Positions 18,051-27,468 are shown, counted from the first letter of the stretch. The stretch is DNA of 64,000 nt from Panacibacter ginsenosidivorans (GCF_007971225.1 NZ_CP042435.1:3971501-4035500); one strand, 5' to 3'. Notes: generated by a model not told the origin, from the letters alone. Numbers and translations are program-made.

Positions 18051-18141
18051 TGCTTTGTTTTGAATTGCCGCGAATTTACAACAAAACAAAGGTTAATAAA
18101 AGTGTTTGTGTAGTAAGACAACTATTTTATAAATTGCAGAT

Positions 18142-18363
18142 ATGTACAGGTTAAAGCATTTCATAGAATGGCAGGCATTCGGCGTATGCTCAGCAGTCGG
18201 CGACAAGCTTGGGATCGCTACTTCCCGTATCCGTCTGTGGTTTATTTACATTTCCTTTTTAACCATGGGCTCTCCAGTGATTATATATATGGTGATGGCT
18301 TTCTGGCTGAATATAAAAAAATATATTCTGTCTGCAAGACGTAACCCACTGAAGTACCTGTAA
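18142..18363 (+). CDS. PspC-domain membrane protein
   Basis: A 73-residue protein whose middle (GVCSAVGDKLGIATSRIRLWFIYISFLTMGSPVIIYMVMAFWL) matches the PspC domain. It has the usual first amphipathic segment followed by one or two hydrophobic helices. PspC proteins sit in the inner membrane and respond to envelope stress in enterobacteria; here the role is unproven. It is the first of three genes spaced 16 and 8 bp apart, followed by two AraC-type regulators. It may therefore be a membrane partner or target of them. Confidence 0.8.
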   Translation: MYRLKHFIEWQAFGVCSAVGDKLGIATSRIRLWFIYISFLTMGSPVIIYMVMAFWLNIKKYILSARRNPLKYL

Positions 18364-18379
18364 AAACAAGGCAGGCACA

Positions 18380-19336
18380 GTGATAAAATTCGAGTATAAT
18401 CTTACCAGCTATGAAGACTTGCTGAGGTATTTTGCAAAATGTCTAAAGCTGAAGGTTACAGATAATTTTGTTCAATTCACACCTGATAAGGGCAACGGTG
18501 CTATAAAACTTTTTAACCTGCCAAACGGGCCGCAGGTTATGTTGCTGGATTTTATTTCTTACGAGGGTATAGACTTTATACGTAAAAAGTCTGCCAAAGA
18601 ATTCTTTGTTATAAGAATTGATGAAGCTAAAGAAATAAATGGCACTACCAAATCTTCCCTCTTCTTTGCGAAGACAAGCCAGGAGTGGACATATACACTT
18701 TCTGCCAATACGCATCTCCGGCAGATAAAAATAATCATGAGTAAAAAATGGCTTGATGAATACTTTGAACAGGAAGATGCAGGCCAGATACTTAATAATT
18801 ACATTACACTGAAATCTCCCCTTGTTGTTTATGAAATTCTTGACGCCGAATATAAACGGCTAATGAGTGAAATGATGAGTTTACCAGCTGGCAAGAATTT
18901 TGAACAGGTTATTTTACAAAACCGTGTATCTTTTATAATAGAACGTTTTTTTACCAAGCTTTTTAAAAGTATTGAAAACGAGAATTCAAACCTGCGCATA
19001 TCATCAATTGAATTAAAAAGAGTTAAGGAAGTGGAAAGTGAATTGCTAAAAGATTTTTCACAACCGCCCCCTGCAATTGCACAGCTTGCAAGGGTTGCAG
19101 CGATGAGCCCTTCCAAGCTAAAAGTTTTATTTAAAGAAGTATTTGGTTATCCTGTAAACCAGTATTACCAGCGCCACCGGATGAATAAAGCAAAAGCTAT
19201 GCTTTTATCGAGGAAGTATTCTATCAGAGATACAGCAGGTACTTTGGGTTTTTCCAGCGTAAGCAGTTTTAATAAAGCTTTTTATAAAACATTTGAACAG
19301 TTCCCATCAGATATTGCAGGGGCCATACATAAATAA
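18380..19336 (+). CDS. AraC-family regulator, first of a tandem pair
   Basis: A 318-residue cytoplasmic protein with a GTG start 16 bp after the PspC-like gene. The N-terminal ~200 residues are an unrecognised sensor region. The C-terminal ~100 residues are an AraC double helix-turn-helix: LARVAAMSPSKLKVLFKEVFGYPVNQYYQRHRMNKAKAMLL, then YSIRDTAGTLGFSSVSSFNKAFYKTFEQFPS. Its neighbour at 19345 shares the whole architecture, including ILLKD- and PPxIAxLxxVAAMSPxKLK-like stretches, so the pair arose by duplication. The target is unknown; autoregulation of the three-gene operon is plausible. Confidence 0.87.
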   Translation: MIKFEYNLTSYEDLLRYFAKCLKLKVTDNFVQFTPDKGNGAIKLFNLPNGPQVMLLDFISYEGIDFIRKKSAKEFFVIRIDEAKEINGTTKSSLFFAKTSQEWTYTLSANTHLRQIKIIMSKKWLDEYFEQEDAGQILNNYITLKSPLVVYEILDAEYKRLMSEMMSLPAGKNFEQVILQNRVSFIIERFFTKLFKSIENENSNLRISSIELKRVKEVESELLKDFSQPPPAIAQLARVAAMSPSKLKVLFKEVFGYPVNQYYQRHRMNKAKAMLLSRKYSIRDTAGTLGFSSVSSFNKAFYKTFEQFPSDIAGAIHK

Positions 19337-19344
19337 ATTGTAGC

Positions 19345-20397
19345 GTGATTGAAGTAAACTATAATAATAATGATTACAAGAGCCTGGCACAAATGCTGGT
19401 GCGTTCCTTTGGCCTTCAGGTTGAGGGTGATGTTATAAGATTGCCCAAAAATATCGGTGAAGGGTTTGTTATTCCTTACAATCTTCCGGAAGGCGTTTCA
19501 ATAATTGTAAGCGACACTATTTTATACGACAATCTTTTTTTTCATCGCCAGGCTACTGCAAGCCAGCATTATTTTATACTGCAGTTCAACGAATCTTTTA
19601 CCAAAGGAGAGGAGAGCAATACACCTCCTGAAGCAAATGAGCAACATGTTTACAACATTCGCAAACATGCAGTTTTACTTACCAGCTCATTGATGGATGC
19701 AAAGTTTTTTATACCAAAGGGTATCAGAATACGCTCTGTACGCATCATTCTGGGCAGCGACCTGCTGAACAATTTTATAGGCAGGGAGATGGCAGATAAA
19801 TTCTTAAGCAATTATTTCTCCATGCTCCTCAAGAACAGAAATCCTGAATTAATAGGTACAGATTATCGTGTATTAATGGATGAATTAATCAGGGAAAAAA
19901 TTGATCACCCTTTGCGTATAAAATATATCAGTAACCGGGTAATGCTGATGATCGAAAAACTGGTTACCGGTTTTATGGGTAAGCTGGAAAACAATAACAA
20001 GTTCATCAAGCTAAAAGACGATGAAATAAACAGGCTTATTAAAGTAGAATCTTTATTGGTTAAAGATTATTCAGGTGCGCCTCCCACCATTTCAGCGCTT
20101 TCAAAAATAGCAGCTATGAGCCCTACTAAATTAAAGCGCGACTTTAAATCTATGTATGGATTACCGATATACGAATATTATCAAAAGAATCGCATGATTC
20201 GTGCACGTTCTCTTCTGCTGGAAGGGAAGTATGCTGTCAAAGAAGTGGGCATTATGGTAGGCTATTCCAACCTGGGGCATTTCGCCGGCAGTTTCAGAAA
20301 AGAATTTGGTTTACTGCCCAGTGAGATTGTAAACGAAGAAACTTCTGCAGGATATGCCAATACCGAAGCAGAGCCTCATGTATGGAGCAATAATTAA
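19345..20397 (+). CDS. AraC-family regulator, second of a tandem pair
   Basis: A 350-residue paralogue of the preceding regulator, with a GTG start 8 bp after its stop. The C-terminal DNA-binding domain reads ISALSKIAAMSPTKLKRDFKSMYGLPIYEYYQKNRMIRARSLLL then YAVKEVGIMVGYSNLGHFAGSFRKEFGLLPSE. The N-terminal two-thirds align along their length with the first protein (xFxxxLPxG, SDTILYD, FFIPKGIRIRSVRIILG). The longer N-terminus and C-terminal tail are the main differences. A two-gene regulator pair of this kind could form a heterodimer or sense two ligands; that is inference. Confidence 0.87.
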   Translation: MIEVNYNNNDYKSLAQMLVRSFGLQVEGDVIRLPKNIGEGFVIPYNLPEGVSIIVSDTILYDNLFFHRQATASQHYFILQFNESFTKGEESNTPPEANEQHVYNIRKHAVLLTSSLMDAKFFIPKGIRIRSVRIILGSDLLNNFIGREMADKFLSNYFSMLLKNRNPELIGTDYRVLMDELIREKIDHPLRIKYISNRVMLMIEKLVTGFMGKLENNNKFIKLKDDEINRLIKVESLLVKDYSGAPPTISALSKIAAMSPTKLKRDFKSMYGLPIYEYYQKNRMIRARSLLLEGKYAVKEVGIMVGYSNLGHFAGSFRKEFGLLPSEIVNEETSAGYANTEAEPHVWSNN

Positions 20398-20435
20398 ATT
20401 ATTAAACATAGGAGGCTTCAAAAACCTTACATGTT

Positions 20436-21257
20436 TTACAACACCGCCTTTCTCAACTTCACCAGTTTTTCCAGCAGGTCTTCCAGCAGTTCAAGTTTAA
20501 GCATATTAGCGCCATCACTTTTTGCAACCGCAGGGTTGGGATGTGTTTCTATAAATAATCCATCAGCGCCTGTAGCAATAGCAGCTTTGGCAATAGTGCT
20601 TATCAATTGAGGATTGCCACCGGTAACACCGCTTGTTTGGTTGGGCTGCTGTAAGCTATGGGTGCAGTCCATTACAACAGGTGTTCCATGTTCATGCATC
20701 CATGGAATATTGCGGTAATCAACTACCAGGTCCTGGTAGCCAAACGTAGTGCCTCTCTCCGTTAAAATTATTTTATCATTACCCGCTTTCGCAATTTTAT
20801 CCACGGCAAATTTCATTGACGGCCCACTCAGGAATTGTCCTTTTTTTACATTTACCACTTTACCTGTTTCGGCGGCAGCAATAAGCAGGTCTGTTTGCCT
20901 GCAAAGAAAAGCCGGTATCTGCAGTATATCAACGTATTTGGCAGCAGGCGCCGCTTCATCATGTGCATGTATATCACTGGTGGTAGGTAGTTTATAGGTT
21001 GAGCCAACCTTTTTCACCAGTTGCAAAGCTGTTTCATCACCAATACCCGTGAATGAATTGGCACTTGTTCTGTTTGCTTTCCGGTAGCTTGCTTTAAATA
21101 CATAAGGAATTCCCAGCCTTTTACAAATGCCGGATACTTTATCTGCCACTTCCATTATCAGTTCTTCACTTTCAACTACGCAAGGGCCTGCGATTAGAAA
21201 AAAATTTGTTTCATCGTAAGATTGATCAGCAAACAGATCAGTAAGAAATTGTTTCAT
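20436..21257 (-). CDS. kdsA: 3-deoxy-8-phosphooctulonate (KDO-8-phosphate) synthase
   Basis: A 273-residue class I-type aldolase that condenses phosphoenolpyruvate with arabinose 5-phosphate, the first step of KDO formation for lipopolysaccharide. Typical stretches are FFLIAGPCVVESEEL, YVFKASYRKANRTS, TDIHAHDEAAPAAKYVDILQIPAFLCRQTDLLIAAAETGK, NVKKGQF and the C-terminal DGLFIETHPNPAVAKSDGANML. Length is normal. It stands alone, with a family-1 arm just upstream, and converges with the AraC genes. The 38 bp between the stops hold no clear terminator. Confidence 0.95.
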   Translation of the reverse strand: MKQFLTDLFADQSYDETNFFLIAGPCVVESEELIMEVADKVSGICKRLGIPYVFKASYRKANRTSANSFTGIGDETALQLVKKVGSTYKLPTTSDIHAHDEAAPAAKYVDILQIPAFLCRQTDLLIAAAETGKVVNVKKGQFLSGPSMKFAVDKIAKAGNDKIILTERGTTFGYQDLVVDYRNIPWMHEHGTPVVMDCTHSLQQPNQTSGVTGGNPQLISTIAKAAIATGADGLFIETHPNPAVAKSDGANMLKLELLEDLLEKLVKLRKAVL

Positions 21258-21296
21258 GCTGCAAATGTAGAAGCTCTTTTTTAAATGAAAGCAGGT

Positions 21297-21351
21297 TATG
21301 AACCCGGCATGTGTTTTTCATAGCATTACCTGTTGCGTCGCACACTTGTAC
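21297..21351 (-). repeat. Family-1 repeat arm, variant A
   Basis: On the minus strand the head GTACAAGTGTGCGACGCAAC leads to a GCTATG block and a GCCGGGTTCAT tail 40 bp upstream of the kdsA start. The head ends 8 bp before the stop codon of the methyltransferase gene. It faces the arm at 23264-23322 across two genes. Confidence 0.85.
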
Positions 21352-21358
21352 TTTTTGT

Positions 21359-21985
21359 TCATTTATTTTTTCTGCCAAGAAACCGTATTACAGACCCTGT
21401 TCCGTTATGAAACTGACCTTCACGCAATTCAATTTCTTTTTCTGCTAATTCTATAATATCATAATTCACGAAATCTGATCTTAATTCTTCCATTGAAAAT
21501 AACATGGCTATTTCTTTTGGCCCGCCAACTTTTTCATTTTTAGAAATGAATTCAATATGTCTTTTACTAAACGCTTCAAAAATAACTACACCGTTCTTGC
21601 GTAAATATTTGTCAAGTGTTTTGTGGTATAATGATTTAATGTCTGCCGGAAAGTGTGCATAAATCAATGCAATTGCATCAAATTGTTCCGGATTATAATT
21701 CAAAGTCTGTAAATCACCAACCTGATAATCGATAGTTACTTTATTAGCTTCCGCAAGCCGGAAAGCTTTCTTTTGCCCTTCAGCACTTATGTCAAATGCT
21801 GAAACTTTCCAACCAAGTTTAGCTGCATAAACTGCATTACGTCCTTCACCCTCTGCCGGGAAAAGTATAGACCCTGGAGTTAACTTTCCTAATTGCTCCT
21901 TTAAATAATCGTTGGGTTGTTCGCCATAAGCAAACTCATCTTTACTGTATCTTTCATTCCATCTGTCAATCCAGGATTCATTCAT
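21359..21985 (-). CDS. Class I SAM-dependent methyltransferase (TehB-like)
   Basis: A 208-residue protein with a Rossmann-type methyltransferase fold. [20 protein letters not shown] opens it, the SAM-binding motif I is [29 protein letters not shown], and motif II/IV-like [14 protein letters not shown] follows. It resembles TehB/thiopurine-type small-molecule methyltransferases. The substrate cannot be read from sequence. The stop codon falls at the edge of a family-1 arm, and the gene is divergent from the epimerase at 22240. Confidence 0.8.
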   Translation of the reverse strand: MNESWIDRWNERYSKDEFAYGEQPNDYLKEQLGKLTPGSILFPAEGEGRNAVYAAKLGWKVSAFDISAEGQKKAFRLAEANKVTIDYQVGDLQTLNYNPEQFDAIALIYAHFPADIKSLYHKTLDKYLRKNGVVIFEAFSKRHIEFISKNEKVGGPKEIAMLFSMEELRSDFVNYDIIELAEKEIELREGQFHNGTGSVIRFLGRKNK

Positions 21986-22239
21986 GTTTTATTCGATTTG
22001 TTGTCAATATTCACGGCTTGTCAAGAATTATATTGAAATTTACCAGACACTCAACCGGTGTTAAATTTATAATTAAAAATTCATAGCTTATTGTTTATAC
22101 CGCAACTATAAAACGCTGTATGCAAAGCGCATTGTTATTCAATAAAAATAAGCCTGAAATTGAACCCATACTTACACCACCAAAAAAATACCATCCTGAA
22201 TTTTATTTTACTTTTATTTGCTTTAGAATAAAAATGTTA

Positions 22240-23238
22240 ATGAAAATATTTGTTACAGGAGCCACGGGGTATATAGGAAATAATCTTGCAAAACGCCTGG
22301 CAGGGGAAGGGCACATTATTCATGCACTCAACCGGTCTGCACAAAAATCTACCCTGCTTAACCATGATAATATTCAATTATTCAAAGGAGATATTACAGA
22401 TCCTGCATCTGTTAAAAATGCTATGCAAGGCTGTGAACAGGTTTACCATCTTGCTGCTTATGCAAGGGTTTGGGCAAAAGATCCATCTACTTACCATACA
22501 TTAAATGTAGAAGGCACAAGGCATGTATTAGAAGCAGCAAGAGAGCTTGCCATCAATGATATAGTGGTTACTTCAACAGCAGGTGTGTTAGGACCTTCAG
22601 GTGAACGACCCGTGAAAGAAGATGATCCAAGAATTGGTGAGATGCTGAATGAATATGAAGAAACAAAGACGCAATCAGAAGAAATGTGCCGTGATTACAG
22701 CCGCAGGTTTGGTATGCGTATCGTAATGGTAAACCCACCAAGGATATATGGTCCCGGCGTGGACAGCGAAAGCAATGCTTTAACTAGAATGGTGCATTTA
22801 TATATGCAGGGTAAATGGCGAATACTGCCCGGCGACGGAAAACGTACAGGTAGTTATGTGCATATTGATGATGTGGTAAATGGACATGTATTAGCCATGC
22901 AAAAAGGCAGGGCGGGAGAGCGTTATATACTCTCTGGTGAAAATGTTTCTTACACAACCTTTTTCAATACACTGGCAAAAGTGAATGGTAAAAAAAACTT
23001 TTTACTTCCGCTTCCGGTGTGGGTAATGGTGCTTGCAGGTTATGGTATGATGGGCCTGACAAAAATTACGGGCAAACCACCATTGCTTACACCTAAATGG
23101 ATAAGAAAATATTTATACGACTGGTCTTTAAGTTGTGAAAAAGCACAGCGGGAATTAGGCTATACTTACAGATCGCTTGAAGAAGGGCTACAACAAACTG
23201 TTGATTGGCTAAAGTTTGAATTAAAAAAGCAAGAATAA
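22240..23238 (+). CDS. NAD-dependent epimerase/dehydratase (extended SDR)
   Basis: A 332-residue extended SDR starting MKIFVTGATGYIGNN, with the GxxGxxG motif at residues 7-13. It has a YEETK catalytic YxxxK, the NPPRIYGPG segment, and the extended-SDR C-terminal substrate region. It resembles dihydroflavonol-reductase/NAD-sugar epimerase-like proteins, so substrates may be sugars, sterols or polyketide-like ketones. The frame stays open back to 22120, but the extra 40 residues have no homology signal. ATGs at 22234 and 22240 are the plausible starts. The SDR at 23331 follows on the same strand after a repeat arm. Confidence 0.85.
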   Translation: MKIFVTGATGYIGNNLAKRLAGEGHIIHALNRSAQKSTLLNHDNIQLFKGDITDPASVKNAMQGCEQVYHLAAYARVWAKDPSTYHTLNVEGTRHVLEAARELAINDIVVTSTAGVLGPSGERPVKEDDPRIGEMLNEYEETKTQSEEMCRDYSRRFGMRIVMVNPPRIYGPGVDSESNALTRMVHLYMQGKWRILPGDGKRTGSYVHIDDVVNGHVLAMQKGRAGERYILSGENVSYTTFFNTLAKVNGKKNFLLPLPVWVMVLAGYGMMGLTKITGKPPLLTPKWIRKYLYDWSLSCEKAQRELGYTYRSLEEGLQQTVDWLKFELKKQE

Positions 23239-23263
23239 TTTTTGTTGAGATAAATTACAGAAC

Positions 23264-23322
23264 GTACAAGAGTGCGACGCAACGACTGCATAACAGCAAT
23301 TCAAAAGCCAGGCTCATAAAAT
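23264..23322 (+). repeat. Family-1 repeat arm, variant A
   Basis: A model copy: head GTACAAGAGTGCGACGCAAC, a CTGCATAACAGCA block and an AGGCTCATAAAA tail ending 8 bp before the SDR start. It forms an inward pair with 21297-21351. Confidence 0.9.
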
Positions 23323-23330
23323 AAAATTTT

Positions 23331-24119
23331 ATGTACACATTAATTACAGGTGCCAGTTCGGGAATAGGTAAAGCGCTGGCACTTGAATGTGCATCCAGAG
23401 GTATGAATATTTTGCTCGTTGCACTTCCCGGAGAAGATCTCGTAGCAATGGAAAAAATGATCTGCGAGCGGTACAAAGTAACCTGTTATAGTTTTGGTAC
23501 AGATCTTTCACTAAACACAGCAGCGGCAGATGTATATAATTGGGTTAAGGAAAAAAATTATCCAGTCAATGTCCTGCTCAATAACGTTGGTGTTGGCTCC
23601 AAGGGTGCTTTTGAAAAGCTTTCTATAGAATTTTATCAGAAGCAGATCAACCTTAACATACTTAGCACCTGCCTTTTAACACGTTTGTTTATTGACGATC
23701 TGAAAGAAAATGCACCGGCTTATATAATGAATATGGGCAGTATGGGTGGCTTTTTTTCATTGCCTGAAAAAGTAGTGTATGCAGCTACCAAATCTTTTAT
23801 TTATTCTTTCAGTATGGCGCTGCGTATGGAACTGGAGAGCTCTGGTATTTCTGTAAGTGTGGTATGCCCTGGTGGTATAGACAGTAATGAAAATACCATT
23901 GCCAGCAATCAAAGTCTCAGAGGAATTGCAAAACGTTCGATTCTTAGTCCTGAAGATCTTGCAAAAGAAGCCATCAGTAAAATGCTAAAAGGCAAGGCTG
24001 CTATTATACCGGGTTTTTGGAACAGGTGTATTTATGGGGTAAGTAAATTAACGCCCAACTTCCTGCAAAATATGCTTGTTCGCAGAACATTCAAACGAAT
24101 AAGTATGCATAAGTATTAA
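23331..24119 (+). CDS. Short-chain dehydrogenase/reductase
   Basis: A 262-residue classical SDR. The TGASSGIGKA cofactor motif is at residues 6-15, NNVG near residue 86 is the NNAG equivalent, the catalytic serine lies in MNMGSMGG and the YxxxK is YAATK. The C-terminal part suggests a membrane-associated 3-oxoacyl or steroid-type reductase (SDR family 11beta-HSD-like), but the substrate is not visible. It follows the NAD-epimerase gene after 92 bp containing a family-1 arm, so the two may share a pathway or simply be neighbours. Confidence 0.87.
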   Translation: MYTLITGASSGIGKALALECASRGMNILLVALPGEDLVAMEKMICERYKVTCYSFGTDLSLNTAAADVYNWVKEKNYPVNVLLNNVGVGSKGAFEKLSIEFYQKQINLNILSTCLLTRLFIDDLKENAPAYIMNMGSMGGFFSLPEKVVYAATKSFIYSFSMALRMELESSGISVSVVCPGGIDSNENTIASNQSLRGIAKRSILSPEDLAKEAISKMLKGKAAIIPGFWNRCIYGVSKLTPNFLQNMLVRRTFKRISMHKY

Positions 24120-24169
24120 TGTACTGTAAGGCTTTTCCATTTTACAAATCTTCATTTAGTATTGTAAAT

Positions 24170-24225
24170 TTTATGAGCCTGGCTGTATTTTTTATGGCAT
24201 CTGCTGTTGCGTCGCACACTTGTAC
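24170..24225 (-). repeat. Family-1 repeat arm, variant A
   Basis: On the minus strand it reads GTACAAGTGTGCGACGCAAC, then AGCAGATGCCATAAAA and a GCCAGGCTCATAAA tail. It faces the arm at 25826-25885; the two enclose only the sulfatase gene. Nothing else is seen in the 24120-24408 gap. Confidence 0.9.
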
Positions 24226-24408
24226 TGAAACAAATATTTCGGCTTTTTAGATCGTGATTTATCCCTCAGTCATCTGCTTTAATATGTGCTGCCGGTATTA
24301 AAAAATATTTTAATTGCCTGGTACTTTTTTATTTACAATATTTTTTTTATTTTGATGCAGTGCAAAACATCCGTGCCTGATATTGTTTAATCCTAAACAA
24401 CACCCTCT

Positions 24409-25785
24409 ATGTTATTCAACCTTCTTCTATTTAAAAGACTTTGTACACAACTTTGTTTTTTGGGTCTGTTGTTTCTTATTTTTCAAAGCTGCCGAAAAAT
24501 AGAGTCAAATAATAAACCTTTTATTACTTCTGCAACAGAAAATAATACGGTAAGGCTTGACGGCCCACCTAATATTGTTATTGTGCTTGGAGATGATATA
24601 GGATACGAAATTCCAACTATCGATGGAGGCTCATCTTACACTACTCCAAACATTGACCAGCTTGCCAGAGATGGCATACGGTTTACACAATGTTATGCAT
24701 CTGCACTCTGTTCACCTTCAAGGGTAATGCTCCTTACAGGAAAATATAATTTCAGGAATTACACAAAATGGGGCGTGCTTAACAGAACCAACCGGACGAT
24801 GGGTAATATGTTTAAGAAAGGTGGTTATAAAACCTGTTATGTAGGAAAATGGCAACTGGATGGTGGCGATACATCCATACGCACATTTGGTTTCGACAAT
24901 TACAGTGTGTGGCTTCCATATTATTTAAAACCCGAAGATGCAGGTGGTACCCGCTATAAAAGCGCACCTATATACCAGAGGGGAGCTTTCCTTCCACCCG
25001 AAGCAACAAAAGATAAATATTCTGTGGATCTTTTTACAGACTATGCATTGAATTTTATAAGAACAAACAAGCAATCCCCTTTCCTTTTATATTATTCCAC
25101 ACCGCTTTGTCATGTACAATTTTCACCTACCCCGGATGATCCCCAATATGCCACCTGGGATTATACCAAAAGCAGTAAGCGTTTTCTTCCGGGCATGGTT
25201 AAGTATATGGATAAACATCTTGGCATTTTGCGTGATAGCTTACGCAGCCTTGGTTTAGAAAATAACACGGTATTTATCTTTCTGGGCGATAATGGTACAA
25301 CTAAAGGAGTAATAAGCACTTTCAACGGGCAACCAGTTGCAGGAGATAAAGGAGCAACCACCACTTTTGGCACACACGTGCCACTTATTGTTACATGGCC
25401 TGGTCATATAAATGCGGGTGGTGTTACCAGTCAGCTTGTTGACCTTACAGATTTTTTACCCACACTTTCAGATATAACCGGAGTGCCTGTTCCGGGGGCA
25501 TTTGGTATAATGGATGGAAAATCTTTTTACCCTGTTCTTACAGGTGGCAACACTTCATCCCGCGATTATGTGTTTAACCATTTTCAGCCGCTAATATCTC
25601 CGTCAAATAAAATTCCTGTTCGTTATGTGCAGGATAGTATTTACAAATTATATGATGATGAGAGATTTTATAATATGGTGCTTGATATAAAGGAATTGTC
25701 TCCTATACGTGAAGACTCCCTTACAGCCGGAGAAAGAGCAAAAAAGGAATACTTTGAGGACATACTGGAAGTGATGCATAAATAA
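24409..25785 (+). CDS. Lipoprotein sulfatase (arylsulfatase family)
   Basis: A 458-residue exported sulfatase that would hydrolyse sulfate esters, probably from polysaccharides. The signal sequence ends in a lipobox LIFQSC with Cys28 as the likely lipidated residue. VLGDDIG near residue 60 and the CSPSR motif at Cys101, followed by LLTGKYNFRNYTKWG, are the sulfatase type I signature. Cys101 would be matured to formylglycine. FLGDNGTT and GDKGATTTFGTHVPLIVTWPG are the C-terminal metal-binding parts. No anaerobic sulfatase-maturing enzyme gene is in the window. Inverted repeat arms bound the gene on both sides. Confidence 0.9.
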   Translation: MLFNLLLFKRLCTQLCFLGLLFLIFQSCRKIESNNKPFITSATENNTVRLDGPPNIVIVLGDDIGYEIPTIDGGSSYTTPNIDQLARDGIRFTQCYASALCSPSRVMLLTGKYNFRNYTKWGVLNRTNRTMGNMFKKGGYKTCYVGKWQLDGGDTSIRTFGFDNYSVWLPYYLKPEDAGGTRYKSAPIYQRGAFLPPEATKDKYSVDLFTDYALNFIRTNKQSPFLLYYSTPLCHVQFSPTPDDPQYATWDYTKSSKRFLPGMVKYMDKHLGILRDSLRSLGLENNTVFIFLGDNGTTKGVISTFNGQPVAGDKGATTTFGTHVPLIVTWPGHINAGGVTSQLVDLTDFLPTLSDITGVPVPGAFGIMDGKSFYPVLTGGNTSSRDYVFNHFQPLISPSNKIPVRYVQDSIYKLYDDERFYNMVLDIKELSPIREDSLTAGERAKKEYFEDILEVMHK

Positions 25786-25825
25786 TTGCACGTTCATAAA
25801 ATTATAGCTCATAAAAGAACCAAAC

Positions 25826-25885
25826 GCTTAAGAGTGCGACGCAACAAAAGCTTCATGTATGTTATATATGATGGGTTCACAAAAA
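25826..25885 (+). repeat. Family-1 repeat arm, variant A
   Basis: The sequence GCTTAAGAGTGCGACGCAAC is followed by a long GCTTCATGTATG block and a GGGTTCACAAAAA tail that abuts the stop of the MFS gene at 25887. It forms an inward pair with 24170-24225. Confidence 0.8.
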
Positions 25886-25886
25886 T

Positions 25887-27239
25887 TTATTCATGTATCA
25901 GTCTTTTCTCAAGGTCTTCCAGCGAAACACCTCTTGTTTCGGGCACTTTAGTAAGCACCCATACCAATTGCATTACCATCATAAATGCAAAGAAGGCAAA
26001 GATGGGCCAGGGATTATCTCCAAACACGCCGCTGTTTTTATCAAGAAAGTATGGTGTAATTAATGTAATGATGGCTGCAAAGACCCAATGTACACTGGCA
26101 CCAAACGATTGCCCCAGTGCACGTACATTGTTGGGAAATATTTCTGAAATAAAAACCCAGATAACTGCACCCTGTCCAATGGCATGCGATGCAATGAACA
26201 GCATTAAAGATACAAGCAACGCAATATTGCCTGCGCCGAATTTAAAACATATGGCAACTGAAGCAAGACTCAAAATATATCCAAGCGAACCGATGATGAG
26301 TAATTGTTTTCTGCCAATGCGATCGATAAGATACAAGCCCACAAACGTAAAGACGAGATTCGTGCCGCCAAGCGCAATTGAACTTGCCAATGAATCTTTT
26401 GCCGCGATACCTGCACTTTGCAATATCTCCGGCGCGTAGTACAGAATAAAATTAATGCCGCTCCATTGATTAAAGAATGCAACAAAAAATGCAAGCCACA
26501 TTACTGTTCTGTATTTCCTATTTAGTAACTGCTGGTTATTGCTTCCGCTTTTTATAGTGTTGTTTGCAGCAATAATATCATTGATGTCTGCATCCGGATT
26601 ATCTGAACCTATCAACACCAAAATTTCTCTTGCACGTACTAAATTATTTTTTACAGAGATCAGCCATCTTGGACTTTCAGGCACACTAAACACAAGCAGT
26701 GTATAGATCAGGGAAGGAATTGCCATAACGCCCAGCATCCAGCGCCAGTCGTTCACTCCGCCAACACCCTTTAATAAATAATTAGAGAAGTAAGCAACAA
26801 AAATTCCAAACACGATATTGAATTGATACATGCCCACCAATCTCCCTCTCGTCTTTGCCGTAGATATTTCCGAGATATATGTTGGCGCTGCAACAGATGA
26901 TACACCAATACCCAAACCACCAATAAAACGAAAGAAGGAAAATATATACGGATCCGGAGAAAGCGCAGAACCAATGGCAGATACACTAAATAAAATACCA
27001 ATCCACAGCAGTACTTTTTTGCGGCCGAATTTTTCTGTTGGTAAACCACCAAATATAGCGCCGATCACCGTTCCCCATAACGCCATGGACATAATAAAAA
27101 ATCCATGAAACAACGGCGTGGTATGCCAGAGATCTTTTATTGGTTGGTTGGCACCTGAAATTACCACCGTGTCAAATCCAAAAATAAATCCTGCAAGTGC
27201 AGCAACAACAGACCAAAGAAGCAGTTTGTTTTTATTCAT
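25887..27239 (-). CDS. Sugar-porter MFS transporter
   Basis: A 450-residue, 12-helix sugar:H+ symporter. Family marks are GFDTVVISGA in helix 1, GGLPTEKFGRKKVL between helices 2 and 3, the PESPRWLISV motif, the NQWSGINFILYYAPEI segment in helix 7, DRIGRKQLL, and the final PETRGVSLEDLE. These are diagnostic of the XylE/GalP family. The substrate sugar is unknown. It may serve the sulfatase and deacetylase neighbours by importing a released sugar, although it is convergent with the sulfatase and not in one operon. Confidence 0.92.
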   Translation of the reverse strand: MNKNKLLLWSVVAALAGFIFGFDTVVISGANQPIKDLWHTTPLFHGFFIMSMALWGTVIGAIFGGLPTEKFGRKKVLLWIGILFSVSAIGSALSPDPYIFSFFRFIGGLGIGVSSVAAPTYISEISTAKTRGRLVGMYQFNIVFGIFVAYFSNYLLKGVGGVNDWRWMLGVMAIPSLIYTLLVFSVPESPRWLISVKNNLVRAREILVLIGSDNPDADINDIIAANNTIKSGSNNQQLLNRKYRTVMWLAFFVAFFNQWSGINFILYYAPEILQSAGIAAKDSLASSIALGGTNLVFTFVGLYLIDRIGRKQLLIIGSLGYILSLASVAICFKFGAGNIALLVSLMLFIASHAIGQGAVIWVFISEIFPNNVRALGQSFGASVHWVFAAIITLITPYFLDKNSGVFGDNPWPIFAFFAFMMVMQLVWVLTKVPETRGVSLEDLEKRLIHE

Positions 27240-27348
27240 AGCAAGTATCGTTTGACAGAGGAAATTACAAAAATGTTTCTGTTACGCTTAAATGAATTTC
27301 AATCAATTTGCTTTACTTCGGTTTGCAAACGGTTGATGTTAGTAAGAT

Positions 27349-27403
27349 TTATGAGCCCTGCTGTGGTACAAATAGCATCGCCTCTTGCGTCGCACTCTTG
27401 TAC
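27349..27403 (-). repeat. Family-1 repeat arm, variant A
   Basis: On the minus strand it has head GTACAAGAGTGCGACGCAAG, GATGCTATTTGTACCACAGC and a GGGCTCATAAA tail. It lies between the divergent MFS and deacetylase genes. Confidence 0.9.
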
Positions 27404-27468
27404 TTTCTTTTGTATATTGAACATTTATTATTGTGTATTGAATATTTTTCATTCAAGATAAACGCTAT

